Assembly: GCA_030278955.1 (NCBI GenBank)
Contig: JAOANR010000014.1
Coordinates: 15,564,068 to 15,628,067 of the forward strand
Origin: Hygrophila difformis
Taxonomy: Eukaryota; Streptophyta; Magnoliopsida; Lamiales; Acanthaceae
Length of the DNA stretch: 64,000 nucleotides
Direction of reading: 5' to 3'
Position numbers and translations under genes: made by a program. Below are positions 11,487 through 24,753 of the stretch, piece by piece (the first letter of the stretch is position 1; the number at the start of each line of letters is the position of its first letter). Below the pieces are notes generated by a model. That model worked only from the letters and a program-made list of their open reading frames with translations, was not told the DNA's origin and ran no database searches.

Positions 11487-12933
11487 GAGGGAGTTTCTAG
11501 CCTTCAAACACACCAATCTCATCCATCTCATTAGCCAAATTCACTACCCATTTTATTCTTCAAAGTTCTCCCACATAGTGAGCATATCTTAAGGATTGTG
11601 GAGTCTTGTAGGCTTGGCAACCTTCATCATTCTAAGAGTTCTAATTCTTCTCAACACTTGGTTAGTAAGATATCATCCTTGAAACTTGTATCTTAGAGAT
11701 CTAAATCTTTTATTTTTATACTATAAATTGATTTCCCTCTATTTGTCGAATTTCAGCGAAACCCGTAATTTGTGGTGCGAATCTTGTGTTATAACGGCCA
11801 TTATCTTTGAATCTCCTTGGTCTTATACATCTATTCTGTAAGTTAACACTCTCTCTTTAAGTTTGGAGATCCTCATCCATGTTTTAAGAGTACAAAATTA
11901 GAATTCCCTCATTATACCAAAATCTGTCCGTTTTTCGTTTACGTAATGATCCATCTTTTTAAAATATTTTGGTTCATTATACCTCAAAGGTTCCTTCATA
12001 AAACTTGTTCCTTATTGAGTTGAGTATATTTCTGGAAACCTTTATAATTTTTAGAACTCATATGAAAAAGTTATGGGATCCGCTTTATCGAAAGGTCGAA
12101 ATCTCTTTTTGTTGAAATCTAAGAAATGATAGTGTTTCTGAAATCCTCATTTTTGAAGGCCTTAAGTGTTTCAAACCTAAATGGTTTATTCATCAAAAAT
12201 ATTTATCTATATGTTATCTACCTTGTAGTAAAAGTTTAGAATTTTTGGTCGCAAATTACTATTTTTAAAACCTGTTGAAAATTATAGAGTCACCATTGAA
12301 TTTCTGACAGAATACATGTTCTGAAAAGAACTCAATTTTTGAACTATTTCCATACCTTATTTTGAAAAGTGTAAAACATGAAACTTGTTCAACTTTGTGT
12401 TGAGTATCCACAGTTTAAATTTCAAAGCAATCGCCTTTCATATTAATTTTTAAACTGACTTGGCGTAAACTGCGACATTGGACTTGATATTTGGTCCAAA
12501 TGAGAAATTGTTGGATTTTGAGATCCATGAAATGATATTTTCATATCTATGAGATATTGATATGGGAGTTAAATGTTGAAATGATATTTGGCATTATTGA
12601 ATGCCCTTGTTATGAGGTTACTCCCGTGAAATTGTTGAAAACTCTTTTAAAGAGGATATTATGTGGAAAAATTGTGAAAAACTCTTTTAAATCCATTGTG
12701 CACTATTAACTTGAGTAAGATGCCATACTTGATAGAGGGCTAATGCACTAGGGATGTGTCTTGCGGGGCCTCCCCCTCTAAATATGCCAAGACGGCATTG
12801 TTGATAAATTGTGCCAAAACGGCGTTGTTGCATGTATGAGTCTATACTCTTGGGTGTATCCGTGATGGGTTACCCAAGGCTCCGGAGTGTGTCTGTATAT
12901 GAGTCCGCTGCATGCTGATCATGACTTATGATC

Positions 12934-12965
12934 GATATGATATGATATGATATGATATGATATAT
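12934..12965 (+). repeat. ATGAT microsatellite in S1
   Basis: About six tandem copies of a five-base unit (ATGAT). The 1-2268 relative does not extend into this part of the LTR within the window. Confidence 0.8.
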
Positions 12966-13745
12966 GGAAAATGGTGTCCTCTTGTGCATAGTTGCTACAA
13001 TGGTAAGAATGAAAGTTATTTATTTTGTTAAAGGTAATGTGTGTGATCCTTTTTAAAAGAAAATGTGAAAATTATTTTTTTTCAATGAGTGTCAACCATT
13101 ATTTTAAAATCCACTTCTTAAAGTGGAGCGGGTTGACTTACTCAGTACCATTGTACTGATAAAAAGTTGTTGTGTTATCTTTTTACAGATATTGGAGCTG
13201 ACATGTGAACTGCATCTCATGACATGAGCATTTGGGGATGGGATTACCTTTCATCAAAAAGATTGTTGCTTTAAGGAACCACGTACTTTTAATTATTAAT
13301 GTCTTATATATTGCCTTTAGTTTATGCTTCCGCGTGAGAAAGAACAATGACTCTGGTATTAAGTACTTTAAATTTTCTTATGACTATATTTTATAAAATT
13401 GGCAATTATTTTTAAAGTCCATATTACAAAAATTTATATGTGAAGATATTTAGCCGTAGCACTTGTCAATTAAGTTAGCCAAAGGGCGAGACTGACTGAC
13501 AAGTGTGGCGGTAACATTCTGAAACCTTATGAGGATGAATTTCGGGGTGTTACAATAGCGCCGTAATGATGGATAGCGCCGTAGGCTGTTCACTGAGAGA
13601 CAGAGAGAGTCTTCGAAGTGGAAGACTACGACGCTAAACTCATAGCGCCGTAGTAGGATAGCGTCGTACCCATCTATAGCGTCGTAAGCCTTGCCAGAAT
13701 TCCAATTTCAAGGCCTGGGGGCCCATGGGCCTAGGGTTTCCCACC

Positions 13746-13753
13746 TATATAAG
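13746..13753 (+). promoter_or_regulatory. TATA box of the A1 5' LTR
   Basis: TATATAAG in CACCTATATAAGGACC, 59 bp after the end of the U3 palindromic array. Transcription should start about 30 bp downstream, placing the second array in R/U5. The same motif in the 3' LTR is at 53083-53090. Confidence 0.65.
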
Positions 13754-14397
13754 GACCAGTTGACTCCAATGATCAGCATTCAGACAACATTCAAACTTGG
13801 AGACAATTTAGTGTTCTTGAGAGTTGTGTAGGTTAGTTAGGTAGTTAAGTCTTTATTTTTTGTATTATTTATCTTCATGTCTTAGTTTAGATTTTTAATA
13901 TGTTAGATTAGTAATCTTATTGGAGTTTTCATCTTAGCAGCCACTGTTTACATTATTTCCAGCTTTGTTAAACTTTTATTAAGGTTTGAAATACCCAAAT
14001 GATGGGTATTATCAAGCCATTTCTTATAAATGAGAAGTTAATCACAAAAAGAGTCCCAAAATCATGAAATGGACATGAGTCCATGGATTTATTGCTTTAT
14101 TTTTGGTCTTATGACCACTTGGTCATTTAGTTTCACTGTTTTATGTGGGTTTGTGTTTTTCTTTTATTTTTGGGATCTCGTGCATGATTTGTTGGTTGAA
14201 AACCCTCACTTGGGTTTGTGGTTCATTTGTGCCTTATCTTTTTTTTTTTATTGGAGTTTCTTTTACATTTTAGTTTATCTTCATTACTGTTATTACTTTC
14301 CCTTGCTGCTGTTCTTGCATGTATTGAACCATAAACTTGAAAATAGGGTTTGCAATCGCATAGATCGCATCACCCGAATAACAACATTCTGGGCTAG

Positions 14398-14746
14398 CTA
14401 CGACGCTAACCGCCCTACGACACTATCATTGTATAGCGTCGTAGGTGAGGTTTAGCGCCGTAGTCATCCAGACTTAACAAAATTTGCCTTACGGCGCTAG
14501 ACCAACGACGCTATCCTCGGATAGCGTCGTAATTTTTGTTCAGCGTCGTAGGTCCCCAAAACATTTTCCTTCTCACAAAACCCACTTACGACGCTGTACC
14601 TACGGCGCTATCCTAGGATAGAGTCGCCATTTAGTGTGTAGCGCCGTACCCTCCAATTTTATCAACATTTCTAAAATTTCACCCTACGACGCTATATCTA
14701 CGACGCTATCTAAGGATAGCGTCGTAAAATCTATCTAGCATCGTAA
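14398..14746. repeat. Palindromic half-site array in R/U5 of the A1 5' LTR
   Basis: Four modules of four half-sites each (16 in all), the counterpart of 53732-54080. Each module has two left-type sites (TACGACGCTA) then two right-type sites (TAGCGYCGTA), so it can fold on itself. It lies downstream of the LTR TATA box and is probably transcribed. Confidence 0.85.
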
Positions 14747-16923
14747 TTGGCATTTTTGCCAATTTTCTCCATTTCTCCATTTTCCTCACTTAATTAATTG
14801 GATCTTAATATTAATATTTTGAGGTTGAAATCCAATGATCTCAACCCATGATTAATTTAATATAGAGAACTTTGTTCAATTCCCATTAAAAGATTTTTCT
14901 ATAAAATTAAACTCTAATGATTTAAGTATATAATCCGGACTGTAATTAATTAATTAATTATGGAATGAGTGATTATTTAGACATACAGAGTAATTATGGA
15001 CTTAATTCCATACCCTCGCATGAGAAACCAATGTCTCTCATACAAGATGACCCAAAAATATTTTCTTAATTTATTTTGGTCTTTTCCGTGTTGTGTGAAA
15101 CAGCTAGTAAGAGATATAACAGACTAATGTTGGCGGGTATTCCCACACGAATAAACTAGCTCGTGGTCTGTATATTAATTACTAGATGTTATTTTGCATG
15201 GTCCGAGCAGTGGTCAGTGGAGGCCTTGGCGGTTCGTTCATCCGGGATTATAATAGCTGCTCAGCTGACTCCTATCCGGATACAGTTTTCTTTTCTTTAT
15301 TTTAATTTCAAAACCTGAATTTTGAGCTGTAACATTATCAAACTGTGTCGATCAACACTGTTTGAATAGTATTACAGTGAGAAAACATGTAGGTTTTTCT
15401 CTCATTTAATAGATAGCAGGAGTCTTGATGATAGCGATCACTGTCGTATAAGGTCTTCTGCTGTCTAAAATCATTCCACCTGGAATAGTTGGGACCTGGA
15501 TAGTAGATGTTTGCAGTCCGGATAACCCCAGTTATTTCAGCCGACTTTTTAGCCAAATAAATTCTTCTCATCTCCGGCTATTTCATCTCTGTGTTTCACT
15601 TTCTGTCTAAACCCACCTTATATTTTGGGTTAATTTAATTTTACACTTCTTTATAAATTTATGCATGATATTATTATATAGATATTGTGGTCAATATTAT
15701 TTTGGGATCCTTCCCTTGGACATAGAAGTCGTGATTTAAATCAGATGTCTCGCAATAAATTTCCAACAAAAATTTCTTTATAAAATCCGGATCGGAGTAA
15801 AGGATAAATTCTTCAGTTATGAGTAATTCATATTCTGTCAAGGGTTGATTTTGGGAAATTAGAAACAGAGTCAGCGATTAGGTCTCACCTAGACTGAAAG
15901 GGTCTGTGTTTTAATTGAGAGTCTAGTACCTGTTTAGGGAATGACTTTCAAATATTTATTATTTTCCAAAATTGTTGTGTGTTGGAAATCTTGTATTAAA
16001 CATGACATTGAATCAGAGACCACTTGCACTCGGATAAGGTGTGATGAATAATGCTAGAGGAACAACATACGGGCCTTGGTTATTTTCTAAGATAGGGTTG
16101 AGTTTTCTTTCAACTGCTATCCTCTTCTGCCAAAGCCTATTTTGAGTCTTGAGTGAGTGCATCCGGAATGAACTAATTTATTAGTCCGTTTCATTAGTTT
16201 GTATCTCATAACCACCCGGAAGGAAGTGAACACTGCGAGCGGTTCACCGAGATCCGGGAATTCTTGATCCACACCTAGTCATTCTGACTAGGAGCTTTCT
16301 TTTACTACCAGGGTAAGACTTTCAAAAACCTCCGAGTGATAGGATTTTAAATGCTTTCTTTACCGCTTTCTTTTAACAGATTTCTTTAGAGGTCACTCGG
16401 TTGTATTGAGAGTTGCATAACTGCTACTAGGATTGAAAGTTAAGGGATAGTTCAGGGCTTAATTAGAGTCTTTGGGCGTGACATGGGGGAATGATAGCTG
16501 TACTTGACACTTCAACTAATAATTTGTCTGGTGTTGCTTGTCCACCACAGATGACTAACATGCTCCTGCAAGGCATTGCAAGGGAAGCTACGAGTTTGTG
16601 ATATCTTAGATTTTGTCGTCTTAAGAGCATGTAAACTCTTATTGTAAGTACCTGTCTGTTAAAGGGAACATGGTATAGAGAGCATGAGAACTAGCTAACT
16701 GAAAGGATTATCCCAAACAGAGATCTGCGTAACAAAATGGAAGTTTAACTGTGTTTCATCTGAATCTTGTCCAATTTCTATTATTTTCTCCCTGTCCCTT
16801 CTGTCTCATTTTAAATCTGCTTTCTTAGAATAATCTTAAACACTTTCTTAGATTAATTTTATTGCTTTCTTAGATTAAATTTAATTCGCTTTCTAGAATA
16901 ATTTTATCTGCTTTATTTTAATT

Positions 16924-19900
16924 TGTAATACCCCAAATTTTTATCAACGCCCAAAGGAATAAAAATTTATTCCGATCAATGTCGAAATATATCCGAGAAG
17001 AAGAAAATAATTTATCACAATAAATTATTGCTCGGATATGAAACGCCGATAGATTTAAATTCAAAATGGAATAAAAGAGGGAAAGGAAGCCCGAAGACAT
17101 TCCATGAATTGAGTAAAAATAATTGGAGTTAAGTTCATGAAGGAAAAGAATTTTAATTCCAAGAACCCGTGAAGTCGGAAGAAATTTAATGATACAAGTT
17201 ATTGCACGGGAATCAAAAGACGACAAATTGGAAGCCGACGAACCCGAGACCGACGGACTTAAGATCTCAAACATGAAATTCATTTGAGTCGAGATAAACT
17301 TAAGATAAGGATTTATGACCCGAGAATGACCCGAAAAATCGAGCCCGAAAACGTAGGAGGATAGAAGTCCGAAAGAGAGGAGGAAAAGCACGACGGATCG
17401 CACGACCCCGCCCGGACCGAAGTCCAGGCGAGTGTGGCGCGCACTTGGCGCTGGGTTTGGCTAAAAACCGCGCCAACCCCGCGCCGTCCTGACAGCAGCG
17501 ACGTTTTGTCGCGTTTTGGCGACTTTCTCGCCAATTTTCGGGGCGCAAGGGTGGGAATCTTGATCTATCACGGGGGAGGCTTATTTTGGACGATAGGTAA
17601 TGATTCCCAGCCCCATTATCATCCATTTACTTCATCTTTTCATCCCAAAAACTCTCCCAAACTCTCCCAAAGCCAAACACCCTTCCGGCGGACTTTCCGG
17701 CGACTTTCCGGCAACCAAATCCGACCGAGGAAGTGTGTAGATCAAGGATTGCAGGCTTTGGATTGTTGGTAAGATGTTATTCAAGTTTCCATATGGTTTT
17801 AAGATCATAACCATCATCCTAACTTATAAATCTTCGTATTCAAACACAAATCGGAGCCAAGGGAAGAATAAATCGGGTGGAAGAGATTCGTTCGTGACAT
17901 CCCGTGGATTCCGGACGACCCCGTGACTTCCTAGATATCATCCCCACTGTAAGTTAACCTTACTATGGTTTTGGGTGACTTAAAATGCAACCAAACATAG
18001 AGATTCAACTCAAGAAAATTAATAAAAATCTGTCAACAAGAGAAACCCTCAACGCAGCGTTTTCGTATGAATTTTTCAAACCTCTAAAGCTGCTCAAACA
18101 AGAAAACTCAAAACATGAAAAGTGTTGCTAAGACCTTGGTCTAGCTCCTGTAAAAATTTTAGAATTTTTCATGATGTTTTGAAACCTGAAACCAACCCAA
18201 AACCGAAGAGTATTAAATCTGGATCTTACAACTTGGACAGATTTCACTCTCAATCTTATTAGCCATTTTGACCTTGGATCTAGGCCGATCTAGGATTGGA
18301 GTTGAACATAAGAATTGTAGATCTATGAGTTTGGAATATTACTGTAAGTTTTTAGAATTTTTCATTGAGATTTGAACCTCCAAACTCGAGCCGATCCGAT
18401 CTGCGTTAGAACCGATGCCAAGAACCTTGACAGATTTCATAATCAAACTCGACGAGCAAAACTCTTACTTCGAGTGTTCAAACCTGAAAACTCAAAACTA
18501 AGATTTTGATCCAAAGATCATAAGCTATATTGTGTAAAAATTTCAAAGATTTTCATCAAGTTTTGATACCCCAAATCGTATCGGACATATTCTGCGTTTT
18601 TAAGAATTGTCAAAGGATGACAGATTTCATAACCGATCTTGATGAGCTTATTCCTATCACTTCTAGCCCGAACCAATCTATGTGATCTAAATAAAAGTTG
18701 TTGGAAATCAAGTCTAGTATGTGTCTGTAAAATTTCAGAATTTTTGAAGTCCATTTGATATGTCAAAAAGTCAAATCTTTGAGAGGTGTCAAACCTGAAT
18801 CCTGGCAGCATACTATTTGAGTCAAAAACTTGATTTTTGACATGCTTCCCATCGTTTTTCCGAAAAACTTAAAACACGAAAGTTGTTCGTTGGGATGTTT
18901 TTGAGATACTGTGAAAATTTCAAATCAATCGCCTAAGAAATGGATTTTTAAACCAAAAAGGCGCAAACTATGACATCGATCGGTTTTAAACTTGTGAGAT
19001 TTTGAAATTTCTAAACAAACGATCGAGACGTTGGAATTACGATATATCTATACTTTTGAAAAATCCCGTTACACCAAATAAAAACATTTTCTTTAAAAGA
19101 ATTCTTTTGAAACATTGGGGATTTGTGACCAAGTTTGACATTATCAATATGATTCATGCGGGTTTGATTCCCTATGATGTATTTGAGTTCTTGCGGGTTA
19201 GATTCCCCAAGGGCGATCGTATGTTTTCCTACGGGTTTGATTCCCTAGGATGTATTGAGTTCTTGCGGGTTAGATTCCCCAAGGGCGATTGAATGTTTTC
19301 CTGCGGAAATATTGATTATGAGGATTGCGGTCACAAGAGCCCTGGTGAATGGTGAACTATAAAAGAAACGAAAAATATTTTGAGAAATGATACTTTTGAT
19401 ATTGGCTGTGGCCGCCGGATCACCGGCTAAATGATATATTGTTGAGATGATGGCGTAACGGGAAATATATTAAAAGCTTAGATTTTATGAAATTGGCTGC
19501 GGCCGCCGGATTGCTGGCTAAATTAAATATTGTTGAAATGTTTTTATGAAATTTAATTAAAGGCTTTGAAACCGCTAACCCATGCTATGTGTTAACTTAT
19601 TCAGCGCGTTTTTGCTGACCCAAACCATTTATCTCCTTTTTCTTACAGAGTCCGAAGAATATGCATCATCATATGCATACATGGGAACATTTGGGGAAAT
19701 CTGTATTTTAAATCCCCTGCATTAATTACGACTTGCATGAACGGGACTGTTTAACCCGTGTTTTGGCCATGTTGGCCCTTATACTTTATTTCCGCTGCAA
19801 CTTTGATATATTATTTTCAAATTATATATGAATGGGCTGTTTGAATATTTTAAATTCTGAAAAACCATAGCCTTGCATCTCTTTAGTGAGCTCGGAGAAA

Positions 19901-19966
19901 CCGTGTCTTGCTAGGGAGGTGTGGCGGTGGCATCCCGGCCTGGGTTACCAAAACCGGGGTGTTACA
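16924..19966 (+). repeat. 5' LTR of K1
   Basis: TGTAATACCCC at the start and CCGGGGTGTTACA at the end. A 72-bp unit is tandemly repeated about twice near 19156-19300 (contains GATTCCCCAAGGGCGAT). Several frames of 60-160 codons occur here but are not conserved among the related LTRs, so no gene is called. Confidence 0.9.
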
Positions 19967-19969
19967 GGA

Positions 19970-19981
19970 TGGTATCAGAGC
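19970..19981 (+). other. Primer-binding site of K1 (initiator tRNA-Met)
   Basis: TGGTATCAGAGC three bases after the 5' LTR. This is complementary to the 3' end of plant initiator tRNA-Met, the usual primer of Tekay/Del-type elements. Confidence 0.85.
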
Positions 19982-20854
19982 CCAGACTATTTTAAAGCTA
20001 ATTATTTTAAAGAAAATATCTGATACCAAAGTTGGTATCAGAGCCCGGATTATTTTGAAGCTATTATATTTTAAAGAACCCAATTATTATTTTGAAGTTA
20101 AAGCCCAAATTTTTAGCCCAAAATTTTTTTGAAGCCCAAGAAATTATCTTGGCCCAATAGCCTTGTTTTTATTTAAAGCCCAAATAATTTATTTCATTCG
20201 GCCCAATATAGTGGCCCAAACCTTTTATCCTTATTTTAACCTATCCATGGAATAAATTTATTTTTTTTAAAACCCATGGATAAATAAAGGCATGCATAAA
20301 ATTTTTTTTTGGGGGGATCACATATACATATGCATACATAAATATTTACACTAACCCTTTTTATGTGAATTATCGGTAATAAGAAACACTCCTACCTTAG
20401 AACTCGACATGATCTTGACTTAGGAGTACTTGCTAAAGACTAACTTTGCCTTAGTCCTAGATCTTGATCACTTAGAAACTCATCTTCGCGTGCTTCTAAA
20501 ATGACACCTAGAAGAATACTGAGGAAGGATCATATGCGATGATACCCGAACATGGTTGTGAATAATACATAGGCAGTTATGGGGACATAACTGTAATCTT
20601 AAGGGGGGGAGGATGTAATACCCCGTAAGAATGCATAAGCATTTAATTCGAAACTCGAATATTTTGTATCCCAAATAAATTCTTTTTGAACTACGTAATG
20701 ACTTGATCCCTTCACAGGGTACGTAGGCAACTTGGAAATTTCAATTCTGGGTTCAGTCAAACAATAATCAACAATCGAACAATAATTCAATAACACAATA
20801 TCGCAAATAGTAAACAAAAGGACCATAACTCTTAGCGCGAGAAAAGCCGAAACA

Positions 20855-20874
20855 CAACTTCGAGGACGAAGTTG
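20855..20874 (+). other. Stem-loop just before the polypurine tract of K1
   Basis: CAACTTCG-AGGA-CGAAGTTG, an 8-bp perfect stem with a 4-base loop, then ATTCTTAAGGGGGG. The same stem-loop occurs near 28730-28745 (K2) and 60282-60305 (K4), and in slightly altered form in K3. Confidence 0.7.
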
Positions 20875-21379
20875 ATTCTTAAGGGGGGTAGACTGTAATA
20901 CCCCAAATTTTTATCAACGCCCAAAGGAATAAAAATTTATTCCGATCAATGTCGAAATATATCCGAGAAGAAGAAAATAATTTATCACAATAAATTATTG
21001 CTCGGATATGAAACGCCGATAGATTTAAATTCAAAATGGAATAAAAGAGGGAAAGGAAGCCCGAAGACATTCCATGAATTGAGTAAAAATAATTGGAGTT
21101 AAGTTCATGAAGGAAAAGAATTTTAATTCCAAGAACCCGTGAAGTCGGAAGAAATTTAATGATACAAGTTATTGCACGGGAATCAAAAGACGACAAATTG
21201 GAAGCCGACGAACCCGAGACCGACGGACTTAAGATCTCAAACATGAAATTCATTTGAGTCGAGATAAACTTAAGATAAGGATTTATGACCCGAGAATGAC
21301 CCGAAAAATCGAGCCCGAAAACGTAGGAGGATAGAAGTCCGAAAGAGAGGAGGAAAAGCACGACGGATCGCACGACCCC

Positions 21380-24300
21380 TGTAATACCCCGAATTTTTAT
21401 CAACGTCCAAGGGAATAAAATTTATTCCTATCAATGTCGAAATATATCAGAGAAGAAGAAAATAATTTATCACAATAATTTATTGCTCAGAAATGAAACG
21501 CCGATAGATTTAAATTCAAAATGGAATAAAAGAGGGAAAGGAAGCCCGAAGACATTCCATGAATTGAGTAAAAATAATTGGAGTTAAGTTCATGAAAGAA
21601 AAGAATTTTAATTCCAAGAACCCGTGAAGTCGAAAGAAATTTAATGATACAAGTTATCGCACGAGAGTCAAAAGACGACAAATTGGAAGCCGACGAACCC
21701 GAGACCGACGGACTTAAGATTTTAACATCAAATTCATTTGAGTCAAGATAAACTTAAGATAAGAATTTATGACCCGAGAATGACCCGAAAAATCGAGCCC
21801 GAAAACGTAGGAGGATAGAAGTCCGAAAGAAAGGAGGAAAAGCACGACGGATCGCACGACCCCGCCCGGACCGAAGTCCAGGCGTACTTGGCGCGGTGTC
21901 CGCGCGGTTTCCTCCACTATAGCGCGCCAACTGCGCGCCATTGCAGCAGCAGCTGCGTTTGTCGCGTTTTGGCGACTTTCTCGCCAATTTTCGGGACCCA
22001 AGGGGGGAATCTCGATCTATCACGGGTGTGGCATCTTTTGGACGTTATGTATTGAGTCCCATCTTCATTTGTCAGCCATTTTCATCAATCATTCACCCCA
22101 AAACTCTCCCAAAACTCTCCCAAAGCCAAACACTCTTCCGACGAACTTCCGGCGACTTTCCGACGAGTTTCCGGCAACCAAATCCAACCAAGGAAGTGTG
22201 TAGATCAAGGATTGCAGGCTTTGGATTGTTGGTAAGATGTTATTCAAGTTTCCTTATGATTTTAAGATCATAAACATCATCCTAACTTACGAATCTTCGT
22301 ATTCAAACACAAATCGGAGCCAAGGGAAGAATAAATCGGGTGGAAGAGATTCGTTCGTGACATCCCGTGGATTCCGGACGACCCGTGACTTCCTAGAACA
22401 TCATCCCCACTGTAAGTTAACCTTACTATGGTTTTGGGTGACTTAAAATGCAACCAAACATAGAGATTCAACTCAAGAAAATTTATAAAAATCTGTCAAC
22501 AAGAGAAACCCTCAACGCAGCGTTTTCGTATGAATTTTTCGAACCCTTAAAAGTCTTCAAACGGAAAAACCCTAAACATGAAAAACATTCCTAAGACATT
22601 AATCTAGCTACTGTAAAAATTTCATAATTTTTCATCGTGTTTTGATATCCGAAAACGACCATGAACAGACCTGCCATCGACTTAGATCTTGAAATAGTGA
22701 TAGATTCTTTATTCAAACTTGTTGGTTATTTTGACCTTGGATCTAGGCCGATCTAGGATTGGTGTTGAACATAAGAATTGTAGATCTATGAGTCTTGAAT
22801 ACCTCTGTAAAATTTCATGCATTTTCATCAAGTTTTGATACCCCAAATCGAGTCGGACATATTCTGCGTTTTAAAGAATTTTCAAAGGTTGACAGTTTTC
22901 TTAACCGAACTTGATGAGCATATTTCCATCATATCTAGTCCGAACCAATCTTCATGATCTAAACAAAAGTTGTTGGAAATCAAGTCTAGTATGTGTCTGT
23001 AAAATTTCAGAATTTTTGAAGTCCATTTGATATGTCAAAAAGTCAAATCTTTGAGAGGTGTCAAACCTGAATCCTGGCAGCATACCATTTGTGTAGAAAA
23101 CTTGATTTTTGACATGCTTGCTATCATTTTTCCGAAAAACTCAAAACATGAAAGTTGTTCATTGGGATGTTTTTGAGCTACTGTGAAAATTTCAGATCAA
23201 TCGCCTAAGAAATGGATTTTTAAACTGAAAAGGCGTAAACTGTGACATCGATCGGTTTTAACTTGTGAAATTTTGGAATTTTTAAACAACGATCGAAATC
23301 TTGTGATACGATAAAGTTATATTTTTGAAAATCCCGTTACACTAAAGTTGAAACAATATCGGTTACATAAAATCAGGGGGTGAGTGCTCTGCAGGGTGCC
23401 CTCCTAATTGTTCATTTTGTGCCAAAACGGCAATGATTATTACGCGCGAAAGATCGCCAAAACGGCATCTTATTATTTTGGGCCTATCCTCTCGAGTGTA
23501 TCCGTATGGGTTACTCGAGGCTCGACGGAGCGGTACTGGATATGGCGTATTTGGTCACAAGAGACCAACGGCCTACCCTCTCGAGTGTATCCGTATGGGT
23601 TACTCGAGGCTCGACGGAGTGGTACTGGGTATGGCGTATCGGCTGCGGCCGCCGGATCACCGGCTAACTTGACATGATACTTATGAAATTGGCTGAGGCC
23701 GCCGGATCACCGGCTAACTGTTACTATTGATATTGGCTGCGGCCGCCGGATCACCGGCTAACTGTTACTATTGATATTGGCTGCGGCCGCCGGATCACCG
23801 GCTAACTGATACTATTGATATTGGCTGCGGCCGCCGGATCACCGGCTAAATGATATATTGTTGAGATAATGGCGTAACGGGAAATCTATATTAAAAAGCT
23901 CAGATTTTATGAAATTGGCTGCGGCCGCCGGATTGCCGGCTAAATCAAATATTGTTGAGATGGTGACGTATCGGGGAGAATTTTTAAAAGCTCAAATCTT
24001 TATTTATTTACTTACGGCATTATTCGTGTTTTTTTTAAATCATGTCTTAAATAATTGCCCATGCTTAAGTTTTAAATTATGAAATTAAATGTGTCTTTAA
24101 AGTATGTAATTATATTCGCAATTTTAAAATAAAATGTTTTTATGCATGACAAAAAGTCTTATCTTAACTATGCCGTGCAAATCATTTTACTATGAAAGTT
24201 GAATCATGATCACGTGAAAATCTTTATTTTAAATCATGCCATTTATTTATTAGTGGATGATTAACTTAAATTGTGTATTACCTACAAACATCTTTTTATT

Positions 24301-24738
24301 AAATTTAATTAAAGGATTTGAAACCCCTAAATCATGCTATGTGTTAACTTACTCAGCGCGTTTTTGCTGACCCAAACCATTTATCCCCTTTTTCTTACAG
24401 AGTCTGAAGATTATGCATCGTCATATGCATACATGGGAACATTTGGGGAAATCTCTATTTTAAATCCCTGCATTTAATTACGACTTGCATGAACGGGACT
24501 GTTTAACTCGTGTTTTGGCCATGTCGGCCCTTATACTTTATTTCCGCTGCACAATTTATATTTCCGCTGCAACTTTGATGTATTATCTTTAAGTTATATA
24601 TGAATGGGCTGTTTGAATATTTTAAATTCTGAAAAACCATAGCCTTGCATCTCTTTAGTGAGCTCGGAGAAACCGTGTCTTGCTAGAGAGGTGTGGCGGT
24701 GGCATCCCGGCCTGGGTTACCAAAACCGGGGTGTTACA
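21380..24738 (+). repeat. 5' LTR of K2
   Basis: TGTAATACCCCG...CCGGGGTGTTACA. The centre has an 89-bp unit present twice (from 23488; CTCGAGTGTATCCGTATGGG) and then a satellite-like run of 44-50-bp units (23641-23850). Confidence 0.92.
23641..23850 (+). repeat. Tandem 44-50-bp repeat with GCGGCCGC core in K2 5' LTR
   Basis: Five units each containing GGCTGCGGCCGCCGGATCAC followed by CGGCTAAC (one has GAGGCC). A further diverged unit is at about 23917. Each unit includes an imperfect palindrome CCGGATCACCGG. The same run is at 31025-31234 in the 3' LTR. Single or few copies occur in K1, K3 and K4. Confidence 0.9.
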
Positions 24739-24741
24739 AGT

Positions 24742-24753
24742 TGGTATCAGAGC
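24742..24753 (+). other. Primer-binding site of K2 (initiator tRNA-Met)
   Basis: TGGTATCAGAGC, three bases after the LTR. A second exact copy is at 24804-24815, and its left half is mirrored by TCTGATACCA just before it, forming a palindrome. Confidence 0.85.

Larger units (their letters stand above)
10468..13554 (+). mobile_element. Solo LTR S1
   Basis: A 3087-bp unit beginning TGTAATACCATAGAAATTAC and ending TTCGGGGTGTTACA, flanked by ATAGC on both sides. The empty site is preserved in the other A1 LTR, which proves insertion. Only one LTR and no interior remain, which is the expected product of recombination between the two LTRs of a full element. A TATA box (TATAAATA, 11479-11486) lies about 1 kb in. 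An ATGAT pentanucleotide microsatellite is at about 12934-12965. The minus-strand relative at 1-2268 shows the family is repeated here. Confidence 0.92.
10329..13687. repeat. Palindromic half-site array in U3 of the A1 5' LTR, split by S1
   Basis: The array occupies 10329-10462 and 13560-13687, with S1 between. It has about 12 half-sites of the types TACGACGCTA and TAGCGYCGTA, grouped as three modules of four. The intact counterpart is at 52758-53024. Confidence 0.85.
19967..20893 (+). other. Interior of K1, no coding capacity
   Basis: It starts with a tRNA-Met(i) primer site (19970-19981) and a second copy in a perfect palindrome (about 20020-20045). A region homologous to the end of pol/3' UTR of relatives follows (near 20560-20620). 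A polypurine tract plus LTR-like start (TGTAATACCCCGTAAG, near 20614) comes 280 bp before the real one. It ends with the stem-loop 20855-20874 and the polypurine tract AAGGGGGGTAGAC. Confidence 0.8.

Noticed and set aside
14069..14455. 128-codon hydrophobic frame in R/U5 of the A1 5' LTR
   Set aside because: The 3' LTR copy (53405-53789) is frameshifted, and the frame runs into the palindromic array; probably chance.
17434..17772. Frames of about 110 codons in the U3-like part of K1, K2 and K3 LTRs (also 21941-22273, 29325-29657, 32077-32490)
   Set aside because: They lie in LTR DNA with no family resemblance, and shift phase between subfamilies.
19970..19981. Primer sites taken as tRNA gene fragments
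   Set aside because: Only 12-18 bases match tRNA 3' ends, in the antisense direction and exactly after LTRs; they are primer-binding sites.
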